A DNA stretch of 64,000 nt from Paenibacillus humicola (GTDB lineage Bacteria > Bacillota > Bacilli > Paenibacillales > Paenibacillaceae). The notes beneath the pieces are model-generated. The model had not been told where the DNA came from. It searched no databases and saw only the letters and a list, made by a program, of their open reading frames with translations. A program made the position numbers and the translations under genes. Location of the stretch: the NCBI RefSeq assembly GCF_028826105.1, contig NZ_JAQGPL010000001.1, positions 1,452,501 through 1,516,500 of the forward strand, in the 5' to 3' direction. Every line of letters begins with the position of its first letter. Position 1 is the first letter of the stretch. Of the stretch, positions 35,495-44,167 are shown one piece after another.

Positions 35495-36712
35495 GTGATC
35501 GCGAAATACAGCTATTTGTCACATTTGCGCTGCCCCAAATGCGATGCCGTGTACAATAGCCGGCAGCGGCAGCAGCTTTGCGCGTGCGGCTCCCCTTTGC
35601 TCGCGGAGTACGATTTGGAGCAGCTTGCCGCGCGGTGGAAGCCCGGCGATTTGTCGGGTCGTGCGCCCGACTTGTGGCGTTATCACGAGCTTCTTCCCGT
35701 GGAGCGTCCGGAGAACGTCGTCACCCTTGGCGAAGGGATGACGCCGCTCCTGCCGATGCCTTTTTTAGGCGCGGATATGGGAATCGAGCGGTTGTTCATG
35801 AAGGATGAGGGCATCATCCCGACGGGAACGTTCAAGGCCCGCGGTGCTGCCGTCGGCGTATCCAAAGCGAAGGAGCTGGGCGTTCGGGAGCTGGCGATGC
35901 CGACGAACGGCAACGCCGGGGCCGCATGGGCGCTGTATGCCGCCAGAGCCGGAATCCGGGCAACCGTCGTCATGCCGGTCGCCGCGCCGGAAATAACAAG
36001 GAACGAATGCGCGGTATCCGGCGCGAATTTGTTCCTGGTGGACGGGCTGATCAGCGATGCGGGCAAAATCGTCGGACAAGCCGTGACAGCCCGCGGAATA
36101 TTCGATGCATCCACGTTAAAGGAACCGTACCGGATCGAAGGCAAAAAAACGATGGGGCTTGAAATCGCCGAGCAGTTCGGATGGGAGCTTCCGGATGTCA
36201 TTCTTTATCCGACAGGAGGCGGCGTCGGCATCATCGGCATTTCTAAAGCGCTGAAGGAATTGCAGACGCTGGGGTGGATCGACCGCAGCCGGAAGCTGCC
36301 CCGTCTGGTGGCCGTGCAGGCGAAGGGCTGCGCACCGATCGTCAAGGCATGGGAGGAAAAAAGAACCGAATCGGAATTTTTTCCGGATTCCTCGACCGTT
36401 GCCTTCGGCATCAACGTGCCGAAAGCGCTCGGCGATTTCCTCGTGCTGCAGGCTCTCTATGAGACCGAAGGCTGCGCGGTCGCGATTGACGACGAAACGC
36501 TGCTGGCGGAGCAGGGAAAAGCCGCCCGGATGGAAGGCGCGTTTATCTGTCCCGAAGGAGCGGCGACGTTTGCGGCTGCGAGGCTGCTGAGGGAGAACGG
36601 ATGGATCGGCGCGGAGGAGCGGGTCGTCGCCTTGAATACGGGCGCGGGAATCAAATACCCCGATACCGTTCGCGTGGATGTTCCGATTTTGCAGCCGGGC
36701 CAATTTCTTTGA
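35495..36712 (+). CDS. thrC: Threonine synthase-like PLP enzyme with zinc ribbon
   Basis: 405 residues. Turns O-phosphohomoserine into threonine if orthodox. A short N-terminal zinc ribbon (C13-P-K-C16 ... C29-A-C31) is followed by the fold-type II PLP core, with Lys114 in GTFKARGAAVG binding PLP and TGGGVGIIG holding its phosphate. GTG 35495 is preferred, because AGGAGG is 8 nt away, whereas the TTG at 35489 is only 2 nt from it. No hom or thrB neighbour, so this may be a second or specialised copy. Confidence 0.85.
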   Translation: MIAKYSYLSHLRCPKCDAVYNSRQRQQLCACGSPLLAEYDLEQLAARWKPGDLSGRAPDLWRYHELLPVERPENVVTLGEGMTPLLPMPFLGADMGIERLFMKDEGIIPTGTFKARGAAVGVSKAKELGVRELAMPTNGNAGAAWALYAARAGIRATVVMPVAAPEITRNECAVSGANLFLVDGLISDAGKIVGQAVTARGIFDASTLKEPYRIEGKKTMGLEIAEQFGWELPDVILYPTGGGVGIIGISKALKELQTLGWIDRSRKLPRLVAVQAKGCAPIVKAWEEKRTESEFFPDSSTVAFGINVPKALGDFLVLQALYETEGCAVAIDDETLLAEQGKAARMEGAFICPEGAATFAAARLLRENGWIGAEERVVALNTGAGIKYPDTVRVDVPILQPGQFL

Positions 36713-36913
36713 CCATTGCCCACTGCCGTTTGACAATGCGAGCTTGCCTGCAGCTTCCCTTCATCGTCATCCTTGGGCGCTCTGCCGGAAGCCCATGCCT
36801 GTAAAGCCCATGCGCGGGCATCCGGAATAAAACTTGGCAGCATATCGGCGCCTCCGTCGGCTAACGCTATAAGCGGGCCGACAGCCAAGTTTGACGAAAC
36901 GGAGGATTACAAC

Positions 36914-37624
36914 ATGCAGCGCACGCTCAAGTTGCTTGCAGCCGGCGCCCTCATCGGAACGATGTTATCCGGCTGCATGGAAAAACAAGGGGACCTGGGG
37001 AACCGGAATATCCGGGAGCAGGGGGTTCGTTTTGACGCCAACGGCAACCGGATCCTGAACAAACGGTTCGCGGACGACCAGATGAACGAAATGAACCGGG
37101 TCGACGGCCGCAGGCTGAACAGCAATAACATCGTCGGTTCGCATGCCAACTACCGGCTCGAGATGAGCGACGAAATCGCCGACCGGATTGCGGCGATGAA
37201 AGAAGTGAACCGGGCCTATGTCATGCTGACGGACAACAACGCGTACGTTGCGGTTTCGCTCAATGAAGGGACGAAGGGCGGCAAGGAGAACGACGGCAAA
37301 CAACCGCCGCTTAGCCGCACGAATCAGGCGTTCCAGCGTCCGGGCATTTTGAACCCGTTAAACTACGGCGCAAGTCTGCCGGGCACCTACAGAATCCAAT
37401 CGGCCGACGTCGCCGGAGCGCTGAAGGACAAAATCGCCCGCGAGGTGCAGCGCATGGCCCCGCAAATCAAGAACGTCTATGTTTCGGCCAATCCGGACTT
37501 CATGAGCCGCATGACGTCCTATATGGAAGACGTTCGGCTCGGGCATCCGATTCAAGGCTTTGTGGCCGAATTCAACGCCATGGTCGAGCGGGTATTCCCG
37601 GCTCGGTCCGGAGCGGCTCATTAA
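36914..37624 (+). CDS. YhcN/YlaJ-family sporulation lipoprotein
   Basis: 236 residues. Signal peptide and lipobox LLAAGALIGTMLSGCMEK, then a YhcN/YlaJ core (EIADRIAAMKEVNRAYVMLTDNNAYVAVSL; IAREVQRMAPQIKNVYVSANPDF). Family members sit in the spore inner membrane or coat and support germination or outgrowth. ATG 36914 follows GGAGG by 8 nt. The next gene is gerE, consistent with late sporulation use, though no SigG or SigK promoter could be placed with confidence in 36713-36913. Confidence 0.88.
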   Translation: MQRTLKLLAAGALIGTMLSGCMEKQGDLGNRNIREQGVRFDANGNRILNKRFADDQMNEMNRVDGRRLNSNNIVGSHANYRLEMSDEIADRIAAMKEVNRAYVMLTDNNAYVAVSLNEGTKGGKENDGKQPPLSRTNQAFQRPGILNPLNYGASLPGTYRIQSADVAGALKDKIAREVQRMAPQIKNVYVSANPDFMSRMTSYMEDVRLGHPIQGFVAEFNAMVERVFPARSGAAH

Positions 37625-37667
37625 ACGTATCGTTTCCTGAACGGCCTTCTTCATTCGTCTTTCCCCG

Positions 37668-37698
37668 ATAACCGGCCCATGGCGGCCGGTTATTTGCG
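37668..37698 (+). terminator. Terminator after the YhcN-type gene
   Basis: Perfect 10-bp stem ATAACCGGCC / GGCCGGTTAT with a 6-nt loop and a short T-rich tail (TTGCGTATTT). Confidence 0.6.
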
Positions 37699-37747
37699 TA
37701 TTTGGCCCGCAAATGGCCGTATTCCGCCCATTTTTGATGGATACCGC

Positions 37748-37775
37748 ACCGATGCAATCGCCCCTTCATACTATA
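37748..37775 (+). promoter_or_regulatory. Candidate SigK promoter of gerE
   Basis: CATACTATA (37767-37775) fits the SigK -10 CATANNNTA, with AC of GCACC at 37748-37749, 17 bp upstream, as the -35. The start codon of gerE is 63 bp further on. gerE is SigK-dependent in Bacillus subtilis. Confidence 0.6.
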
Positions 37776-37838
37776 ATTTGACTGTATCCCTTCACCTTGT
37801 ATACCATATAAAACCCGAGCAAGGAGGGGTGACAAATC

Positions 37839-38063
37839 TTGAAGGGTAGCGACCAGAAGAGCAAGTTTTTACTAACTCATCGTGAGCGCGAAGTCTTCGA
37901 ACTGCTGGTTCAGGACAAAACGACAAGAGATATTGCGGGACAGCTGTTTATCAGCGAAAAAACCGTCCGTAACCATATCTCCAACGTGATGCAGAAATTG
38001 AACGTCAAAGGTCGTTCGCAAGCGGTTGTCGAGCTGATCAAGCTTGGGGAGTTAAAAATTTGA
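37839..38063 (+). CDS. gerE: Spore coat regulator GerE
   Basis: 74 residues, the same length as Bacillus subtilis GerE and matching it along nearly the whole sequence (LLTHREREVFELLVQDKTT; LFISEKTVRNHISN; VKGRSQAVVELIKLGEL). It is a stand-alone LuxR-type HTH that acts in the mother cell in the last stage of sporulation, turning on coat genes and damping sigK. Starts at TTG 37839, 11 nt after AAGGAGG. A candidate SigK promoter lies upstream. Confidence 0.97.
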   Translation: MKGSDQKSKFLLTHREREVFELLVQDKTTRDIAGQLFISEKTVRNHISNVMQKLNVKGRSQAVVELIKLGELKI

Positions 38064-38086
38064 TGTTCATCGTATACCTTGCTGAG

Positions 38087-38139
38087 CCTTCTCGCATTCG
38101 TTTCCTGAACAGGGAAGCGGATGAAGGGGGCTTTTGGTT
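38087..38139 (+). terminator. Terminator after gerE
   Basis: CATTCGTTTCC / GGAAGCGGATG stem (38096-38106 with 38114-38124), extended by AGCCTT pairing with the AAGG...GGCT further out, then CTTTTGGTTT. Confidence 0.6.
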
Positions 38140-38215
38140 TATCCGCGGATTTGAATAGTCCGCCCCCGCCGGCGAAATAATAACAAGCAAACCGAATGCC
38201 GAAGGTGGAATCCCA

Positions 38216-38857
38216 TTGACTCCCGGACAATCCGAGCTCATCGACAAAATCAGGCGTCTGCAAGTGGAAATCGCGAATCGCACGTACGATTACTGGATGC
38301 TCTACAGCCATCCCGGAACGTGGCAGTTCTGGACGCTGCTACTGCTGTTCGTGCTGCCGCTTGTCGCATTGTTCTTTTTTCTTGACCGGAGAAGAGCGCT
38401 GCTGATCGGGTTTTTCGGCTTCAACATCCATGTCTGGCACACGTACGTCGATCTGCTCGGAACGAACTACGGGCGCTGGGCTTATCCGTACCGCCTCTTT
38501 CCGTTTATGCCGGAAAGCGTCGTAATCGATTCGTCGCTCGTGCCCGTTGCCTTTATGTACGTTTATCAATGGACGCTGATCCGGGGTAAAAATTTTTACG
38601 GGTATGCGGCGGCGCTCAGCCTGTTTTTCGCTTTCCTGGTCAAGCCCGCTCTGATCACCTTCGGATTGTTCGAAATGTATGCGGGAATGAATGTCGTTCT
38701 GTTATGGATCTCGTTCCTCTTTGTCGCGGTCGTATCGAAATGGATAACGGATGTGTTCCTCTCGATTCAAATAAGAGGAGAAGGCGAGTCCGGCCGCCGG
38801 GAACCCGGCCTTCCGCGCATTCGCCGCTGGTTTTCGCTCCGCGAGCGGGTGAAATAA
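38216..38857 (+). CDS. CBO0543-like integral membrane protein
   Basis: 213 residues with a polar N-terminal segment (LIDKIRRLQVEIANRTYDYW) and about six hydrophobic helices. HPGTWQFWTLLLLFVLPLVA and NIHVWHTYVDLLGTNYGRW are typical of the uncharacterised CBO0543 family found in sporulating Bacillota. Starts at TTG 38216, 7 nt after AAGGTGG. It follows gerE in the same direction with a terminator between. A sporulation role is possible but not shown. Confidence 0.75.
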   Translation: MTPGQSELIDKIRRLQVEIANRTYDYWMLYSHPGTWQFWTLLLLFVLPLVALFFFLDRRRALLIGFFGFNIHVWHTYVDLLGTNYGRWAYPYRLFPFMPESVVIDSSLVPVAFMYVYQWTLIRGKNFYGYAAALSLFFAFLVKPALITFGLFEMYAGMNVVLLWISFLFVAVVSKWITDVFLSIQIRGEGESGRREPGLPRIRRWFSLRERVK

Positions 38858-38898
38858 GCGCCTTGCATCGTCCGGCGTTCCCGCTATCCGCGCTGCGC

Positions 38899-38947
38899 AA
38901 CTCGCCCGGCGCACGGCCATTCCGGCCGGCGGCCGGGCGAGTTTCGT
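38899..38947 (+). terminator. Terminator between convergent genes
   Basis: AACTCGCCCGGC / GCCGGGCGAGTT, a perfect 12-bp stem with a smaller GGCC hairpin inside the loop. It lies after the CBO0543 gene and before the 3' end of the small minus-strand gene, and can serve both. Confidence 0.75.
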
Positions 38948-38959
38948 TTCGCTTCCGCG

Positions 38960-39115
38960 TTAATCCCCGTTTTTCTCCGTGTACTCATCCTGATCGCTGT
39001 TCCAAATAAAATCGATTCCCGGCTCGACGCCCGGAATCGCGCCTTCAACGGCCTGCTTCTCCTGCTGCTCGGGTTCGTGCTCCGGCGCGGCCTTCGGCTC
39101 GTTTTTCTCCGTCAT
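38960..39115 (-). CDS. Small acidic hydrophilic protein, unknown function
   Basis: 51 residues, starting MTEKNEPKAAPEHEPEQ, rich in Glu, Lys, Pro and Gln in the first half, then VEGAIPGVEPGIDFIWNSDQ. No Cys, no hydrophobic helix. ATG at 39113-39115 is chosen because AAAGGAG lies 11 nt upstream; a longer frame would include the ribosome site. Coding is supported by the ribosome site and the terminator just past its stop. I do not recognise a family. Confidence 0.6.
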   Translation of the reverse strand: MTEKNEPKAAPEHEPEQQEKQAVEGAIPGVEPGIDFIWNSDQDEYTEKNGD

Positions 39116-39321
39116 GTCGGCTTCAGCTCCTTTCACGGACAAGTATGCCCCAAACCGTTCGAACCCACGCTTTGCCGGGGGAAACGAAGGTTTAAATTTT
39201 TCTCATCCTGCCGATTGAATCGTGGAAAAGCGGTTAAACATAGATATTAACGAGTCGTCAACATTGCGAACATGGAAATATTCGTATATTCTGAAATTAA
39301 AACAAAAATGGAGGTTTACTG

Positions 39322-40458
39322 ATGGAACCCGTACAATCGTTATCCGATTTGCTCTCGACAAGTCAGACCGGCACCTCCGTGGAAGTCCCCGGAAGACTTG
39401 CGCGAACGTTCGGACAATCGACGCTGTCGACGACGCTGCCGATGAGCAAGCTGTTTTCGATCTATGAAATCGATCTGGAAGTGCAGCGCCAGCTTATTCC
39501 GAAAAACGTGTCCCGCCTCGTGGATTACGTGCTGCTGTATTTGGACCACGGCCAAAACATTTATTTTCCCGGAGTCATTCTGTCCGCTCGCGGAGCGGGC
39601 CGGTACGACACCGCAGGTGAAAAATATTATTTGTCGCCCGTCGAGAAATGCTACGTAGTCGACGGACAGCACCGGCTGGCCGCATTCCGCCGCGTTATGG
39701 AAACGCTTCAGGGCAACATGGCGCGGGCGAAGGACCGGCGGGAGTACGACCGCGTCGAGGAAATTACGCTCAAGCTGCGCAAGCTGTACGATTTCCCGAT
39801 GTCCGTCATGATTTATTTGGACATCAACGCGCGCCAGGAGCGCCAGCTGTTCTCGGACATCAACAAGCTTCCGCGGAAAATCGGCGGCAATTTGGCCGTG
39901 CTGCGCGACCAGCGGCGGTTCTACCATATAATGGCGACTCGTCTCGTCATGGAGCACGACGTGATGGACCGGCTGCCTACCGACATGTTCTCGGAACGGG
40001 GACGGGGCGGCGAGTACATTTTCGCGTATTCGCTTGTGATCGAAATCCTGATCGCCCTGTTCGAGGGACGACTCAAATCGGCGGCGCGGAACAACGGCTA
40101 TCACTATTCGGAGCAGGAGCTTGACGAGCATTTGGAGCAGGCGGTGTTCTACTTCACGACCATGCTGCGCTATTTGCCCGAGCCGGACCGCGGTCAGCTG
40201 TGCTGGTCGGAGAACCTGCAGATCGCGCTGGCGCTGTTCCTGCATGAAGAGGCGTTCAAAACGCTGCAGTTCAACAACTATTCGCTCGAATACGCCATGA
40301 AAATTTTGCCGCATGTCGATTGGAGCCAAATCTACAAGGACGACGAGAAGGACCGTCTTCCGCGAAGAAGCCGCATCATGAAAGCGTACCAGTATATTCG
40401 CGAGTTTTTCGACAGCCAGCATCTGTTTCTCATTTCGGATAAGGAGGACGCCAGCTGA
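39322..40458 (+). CDS. DGQHR-domain protein (DndB-like), first of a pair
   Basis: 378 residues. Carries DGQHR at 114-118 in KCYVVDGQHRLAAF and the partner motif QLFSDINKLPRKIGGN, the signature of the DndB/DGQHR family. DndB is the regulator in DNA phosphorothioation clusters, and other DGQHR proteins occur in defence islands. Here no dndA, C, D, E or pbe gene is present. GGAGG is 8 nt before the ATG. It overlaps the second DGQHR gene by one base (TGATG), and a strong terminator ends the pair, so they form a closed two-gene operon. Confidence 0.88.
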   Translation: MEPVQSLSDLLSTSQTGTSVEVPGRLARTFGQSTLSTTLPMSKLFSIYEIDLEVQRQLIPKNVSRLVDYVLLYLDHGQNIYFPGVILSARGAGRYDTAGEKYYLSPVEKCYVVDGQHRLAAFRRVMETLQGNMARAKDRREYDRVEEITLKLRKLYDFPMSVMIYLDINARQERQLFSDINKLPRKIGGNLAVLRDQRRFYHIMATRLVMEHDVMDRLPTDMFSERGRGGEYIFAYSLVIEILIALFEGRLKSAARNNGYHYSEQELDEHLEQAVFYFTTMLRYLPEPDRGQLCWSENLQIALALFLHEEAFKTLQFNNYSLEYAMKILPHVDWSQIYKDDEKDRLPRRSRIMKAYQYIREFFDSQHLFLISDKEDAS

Positions 40459-41630
40459 TGATGGAATTGGACGGACTCAGGCTCAATATGACGATTCACC
40501 CGTACTGCGGGCGGTTCGGGCTAGCCACCGTATCGCTGCGGGTTCATGATTTGCTGAACTATACGACGATCGATCCGATGGTCCAGCGCAAGCTGAGCGG
40601 AGGACAGCGACGGAAAATCACCAATTATTTGCAGGAACGCGAGCTGGACCATGTCTTTTTCGGCCCGGTTACGCTGTCGCTGCGCGACGTAAGCCTGCTG
40701 GCCAAGGCGGACGGTCATCTGGTGCTGCAGCACGGCTCGAAGCTGAGCATCCTGGACGGCCAGCACCGGATTCTGGCGCTCGGGTATACGAACGAGCAGC
40801 TGCTGAAGGAAGCCCGGAAATACGAGCGGGAAGCCGCAAGGCTGAAGCTGAAGGTCCGGCGTTATCCGGAGGAGACGCATCTGCAGGAGGAGCTGGAGCA
40901 GACCGAAGGGCTGCTGGCGCAGGTGGAATCGCGCCGTCTGGACCTGCTCGAAACCGAGCTGTCCGTGCAGCTGTATGTCGGGCTCGGCGAAGAAGAGGAA
41001 AAGCAGCTGTTCGGCGATATCAACTCCAAGGTTCAGCTCGTCAGCAAAGAGCTCGGCCATTCGTTCGACGGCAGCGATCCGCTGAACATCGTCCTTCAGC
41101 AGGTGGCGGACCATAACGAGCTGCTGAAGACGGTCGGCATCGAACGCCGCAACAACCTGACGGCCTACAACAAAAATTTTACGTGCTTCAGCTGGATGTA
41201 TTCGATCGCTTCGCTGCTGTACACGGGTAAAATGAACCCGTCCTACGAGCTGGCCCGCCGCATCCGCAGAGATATGACAAGCCATGTGGAGCTGATGCAC
41301 CAGTTTTTCAACGCGGTGCTGCCGCATATGCCGGAGCAGCCGGGGACGGCGCAGTACATTTCGTCCAGCCGCGTGATCCAGGAATCGATCGCGCTGTACG
41401 CGCACGATTATTTGTATGCCGGCGGCAAATATAATACGGATTGGGCGTCATGCCTGGAGGTTTTGAGCCAGATCGACTGGACGCACGACAATCCGGAGCT
41501 GATCGAGCGGTTCGGTCAGCTGGATAACGGCAAGCTCAACCTGGTGCACGAGAAATCGATGCGCAAGCATGCGAACGTCGTCGAATATTTGAAGGAGCTG
41601 GGCGGCCGCCTGGAAAGTCCGGCCGTTTGA
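40458..41630 (+). CDS. DGQHR-domain protein (DndB-like), second of a pair
   Basis: 390 residues with DGQHR at 100-104 (KLSILDGQHRILALG) and QLFGDINSKVQLVSKELG as the partner motif. Between them, about 115-170, is a charged stretch likely to form a coiled coil (LLKEARKYEREAARLKLKV ... LEQTEGLLAQVESR), absent from the first protein. Sequence similarity to the upstream protein is limited to the motifs, so they are distant paralogues rather than a recent duplication, and may form a heteromer. Start overlaps the previous stop. Confidence 0.88.
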   Translation: MMELDGLRLNMTIHPYCGRFGLATVSLRVHDLLNYTTIDPMVQRKLSGGQRRKITNYLQERELDHVFFGPVTLSLRDVSLLAKADGHLVLQHGSKLSILDGQHRILALGYTNEQLLKEARKYEREAARLKLKVRRYPEETHLQEELEQTEGLLAQVESRRLDLLETELSVQLYVGLGEEEEKQLFGDINSKVQLVSKELGHSFDGSDPLNIVLQQVADHNELLKTVGIERRNNLTAYNKNFTCFSWMYSIASLLYTGKMNPSYELARRIRRDMTSHVELMHQFFNAVLPHMPEQPGTAQYISSSRVIQESIALYAHDYLYAGGKYNTDWASCLEVLSQIDWTHDNPELIERFGQLDNGKLNLVHEKSMRKHANVVEYLKELGGRLESPAV

Positions 41631-41650
41631 CGCCTTGGACATACTTAAAG

Positions 41651-41692
41651 AAACGCCGGGCTTTCGTCGTATGACGAAAGCCCGGCGTTTTT
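41651..41692 (+). terminator. Terminator of the DGQHR operon
   Basis: Perfect 18-bp stem AAACGCCGGGCTTTCGTC paired across a GTAT loop (arms 41651-41668 and 41673-41690), then TTTTT. It also fits the convergent Dabb gene. Confidence 0.9.
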
Positions 41693-41742
41693 CGGGTTTA
41701 TGGCGAGCCGCAGCTCGCCTGTGATGGCGTCCGCCGTCCCGG

Positions 41743-42045
41743 TCACCGAATCGGATAGTCGGCGACGACAACGTTGTCGAGCAGCCCGGCCAGCGAACGG
41801 ACAAATTCCTGATGGACCGGATGCGGACCGTACGCGCGCAGCGCCTCGCGGTCCTCGAACGTCACGCGCAGCCCGAGCGTATAGCCCCGGATGTTGTCCG
41901 TTTCCTCGGTTTCGTTCACGCCCGCGCTCAGCTCGACAATGCCGGGAATTTGGCCTTTGAAGGAGAGCAGCTTGTCCAGCAGCTCCTGACGCTTCTCCGG
42001 CGTCAGGCTGTCGTTGAATCGAAACAGCACCAGATGTTCGAACAT
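41743..42045 (-). CDS. Stress-responsive Dabb-domain protein
   Basis: 100 residues forming a single dimeric alpha/beta-barrel (Dabb) domain: FEHLVLFRFNDSLTPEKRQE, then ETDNIRGYTLGLRVTFEDREAL and VHQEFV. ATG at 42043-42045 is preferred, being 4 nt after AGGGA, over an upstream start with no ribosome site. Dabb proteins include small stress-induced proteins and aldehyde or polyketide tailoring enzymes; nothing here fixes the role. Confidence 0.85.
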   Translation of the reverse strand: MFEHLVLFRFNDSLTPEKRQELLDKLLSFKGQIPGIVELSAGVNETEETDNIRGYTLGLRVTFEDREALRAYGPHPVHQEFVRSLAGLLDNVVVADYPIR

Positions 42046-42161
42046 CGTATCCCTCGCTTCTGCACAATAGATTTGCACTCCGGTTCATTGTAGCAGGGAA
42101 CGGGCCGGGAAAACAGCCTCATTTTTGCGCTTCGCTAATGTGCGGACTGCAGCGAGCCTCA

Positions 42162-43052
42162 TCATCTCATGTTACGGTAAATATCCACGAACTCCTTTGA
42201 GATTGGCGTTAGAAACCGATTTTTGTTGTAAATGAGAAAGATGCTCCGGGACAGCGTTTTCGAGTCCAGACTTTTATAGATCAATTGACCGCTTTCCACT
42301 TCGTCTTTCACGGCCAGCCGCGACAGCATGGATATGCCGAGCCGGTTCATAACGGCGCGTTTGATGGCTTCCGTCGTGCCAAGCTCGATGCCGGTCTTTC
42401 GTTCGGCCGGATACTGGCCGGCCCACGCGTCCATCATGCGGCGGGAAGACGAATCCTGCTCCCGCAAAATCCAATGCTCGTTCCGAAGGAGGCTCTCCGG
42501 ATCGATTCGCCCGGCATCGGCTAGCGGATGTCCGGGATATAAAACAAGACCGAGCTCGTCGTCCTCCAAGGAGGTAACGACGAGATCCGGGTCGTCGATT
42601 TTGTTGTCGGCCACAATGCCGAAATCGACTTCGAATTTTTTCGCCATATCCACGATTTGCGGCGCATTCTTCACCTGCAGCACCATTTGCATGTCGGGAT
42701 ACGCTTCGCGCATTTTACCGAGCAGCTTCGGCAATATATAGGTCGCAGGCGTATTGCTGGATCCAATAATGATTTTCCCAAGCTTGAACTTCGCATAGCC
42801 GGAAAGCACCTGCTCCGCTTCTTCGGCCCAGGCCACAATGCGGGATGCATAGTGCAGAAGCGCTTTTCCTTCCTCCGTTAGCAGCACCATGCGATGCTTA
42901 TAAATAAAAAGCTGCGCCCCCGTCTGCTGCTCCAAATTTTTCATATGAAACGTAACGGACGGCTGCTTGATGCCAAGACGTTCCGCGACAATCGTCAATT
43001 TCTTATGTTCCTCGATCAAGACGAGGATCTTCAACTGCTGCAGCGTAAACAT
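42162..43052 (-). CDS. LysR-family transcriptional regulator
   Basis: 296 residues: N-terminal winged HTH (LTIVAERLGIKQPSVTFHMK) followed by the periplasmic-binding-like effector domain (LGKIIIGSSNTPATYILPKL). The pattern resembles the CysL/CbbR branch. It is divergent from the importer-ComB-phosphodiesterase operon at 43220 and is the likely effector-responsive activator of it. An AT-rich stretch with ATAGATATTATTTATAC (43074-43090) contains T-N11-A-like spacing expected for its operator. Confidence 0.92.
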   Translation of the reverse strand: MFTLQQLKILVLIEEHKKLTIVAERLGIKQPSVTFHMKNLEQQTGAQLFIYKHRMVLLTEEGKALLHYASRIVAWAEEAEQVLSGYAKFKLGKIIIGSSNTPATYILPKLLGKMREAYPDMQMVLQVKNAPQIVDMAKKFEVDFGIVADNKIDDPDLVVTSLEDDELGLVLYPGHPLADAGRIDPESLLRNEHWILREQDSSSRRMMDAWAGQYPAERKTGIELGTTEAIKRAVMNRLGISMLSRLAVKDEVESGQLIYKSLDSKTLSRSIFLIYNKNRFLTPISKEFVDIYRNMR

Positions 43053-43073
43053 TCCGGTACCATCCCTGTACTA

Positions 43074-43097
43074 TAGATATTATTTATACAATATACC
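43074..43097. promoter_or_regulatory. AT-rich candidate LysR operator
   Basis: ATAGATATTATTTATAC followed by AATATACC in the divergent LysR/importer region. The imperfect dyad ATA...TAT and the location fit a LysR-type binding site; the exact borders are unclear. Confidence 0.35.
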
Positions 43098-43219
43098 TAA
43101 GAAGTGTTGAATACATTAATTTATTTTTAAAATCGCGTTAACTTCAAGCTTATAATTGCTTTTTATACTGAAACCGTAATCCAGAAGAACACATTTTGGA
43201 GGGAAGGAGCCTGGGACAT

Positions 43220-44167
43220 ATGGAGGATCAGGTTGCCGTAAACCGAAACGTGATCGTTTCGGCCAAATTCACGCAGCGCCTGCAGCCCGGAAAAAGAATC
43301 TACATCAAATCGCTGACACCTTATTTACTCGTATTTCCGGCTATGGCGTTTCTCATCGTCTTCGTGATGCTGCCGCTGCTCATGACGGCTGCGCTCAGTT
43401 TTACCGACTGGAATCTAATCTCGGTCGATTATAATTGGGTCGCGCTGGACAATTACCGCCAGATGCTGACGGACTCGAAATTTTGGAAGGTCGTCGGCAA
43501 TACATTGGTGTTCGGCGTCTTCTCCGTCGGATTTACGATTGCCGCAGCCATGGTCCTGGCGGTGCTGCTGAATAAAAAAATCAAGGGGATGCCTTATTTC
43601 AGAAGCTTGGTGTTTATGCCTTACATTACGCCGATGGTTGCGGTCAGCACCATATGGATCTGGATGTTCGATCAAAATTTCGGTTTGATCAACTGGTTCT
43701 CCGAATTGTTCGGCGGGCCTCAAATTCCTTGGCTGACCAAACCGGGCTGGGCGATGATTTCCGTCATCATCGTGAAGATTTGGAAAGTCGTCGGGTATTA
43801 CACCGTGCTGCTCATCGCCGGCATGCAAAACATACCCGAGGATTTGTACGAAGCGGCCCGCATCGACGGTTCGACCGAGCGGAGCCTTTTCTTCCGCATT
43901 ACGCTGCCTTTGCTGTCGCCATACGTTTTGTTCGTCGTGATCGTTGCCGTCCTCGCTTCGTTCCAGGATTTCGACATGGTGTATACGATGACGGGCGGCG
44001 GACCCGCGGACAGCACGAACATGATCATCTATTATTTGTATCAGTTCGGTTTCGAGTTTTTTGAAGCGGGCTACGCTTCCTCCGTGTCGGTATTCCTGTT
44101 TCTCTTCCTGTTCCTCATCACTTGGCTGCAAATGGCGGTTTCCAAGAAGTGGGTGCATTACGGATGA
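43220..44167 (+). CDS. UgpA/MalF-like ABC permease
   Basis: 315 residues, six helices. EAA loop EAARIDGSTERSLFFRITLP and the terminal motif GGGPADSTNMIIYYLYQFGF mark a family 1 carbohydrate or glycerophosphate permease. ATG 43220 follows AAGGAG by 10 nt; the longer frame from 43196 would cover this ribosome site. First gene of an operon of importer, ComB-like phosphatase and phosphodiesterase; overlaps the next permease by 4 bp. Confidence 0.93.
   Translation: MEDQVAVNRNVIVSAKFTQRLQPGKRIYIKSLTPYLLVFPAMAFLIVFVMLPLLMTAALSFTDWNLISVDYNWVALDNYRQMLTDSKFWKVVGNTLVFGVFSVGFTIAAAMVLAVLLNKKIKGMPYFRSLVFMPYITPMVAVSTIWIWMFDQNFGLINWFSELFGGPQIPWLTKPGWAMISVIIVKIWKVVGYYTVLLIAGMQNIPEDLYEAARIDGSTERSLFFRITLPLLSPYVLFVVIVAVLASFQDFDMVYTMTGGGPADSTNMIIYYLYQFGFEFFEAGYASSVSVFLFLFLFLITWLQMAVSKKWVHYG

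Noticed and set aside
38960..39142. 60-residue version of the small acidic protein
   Set aside because: The first nine codons contain the AAAGGAG ribosome site, so the ATG at 39113-39115 is the better start.
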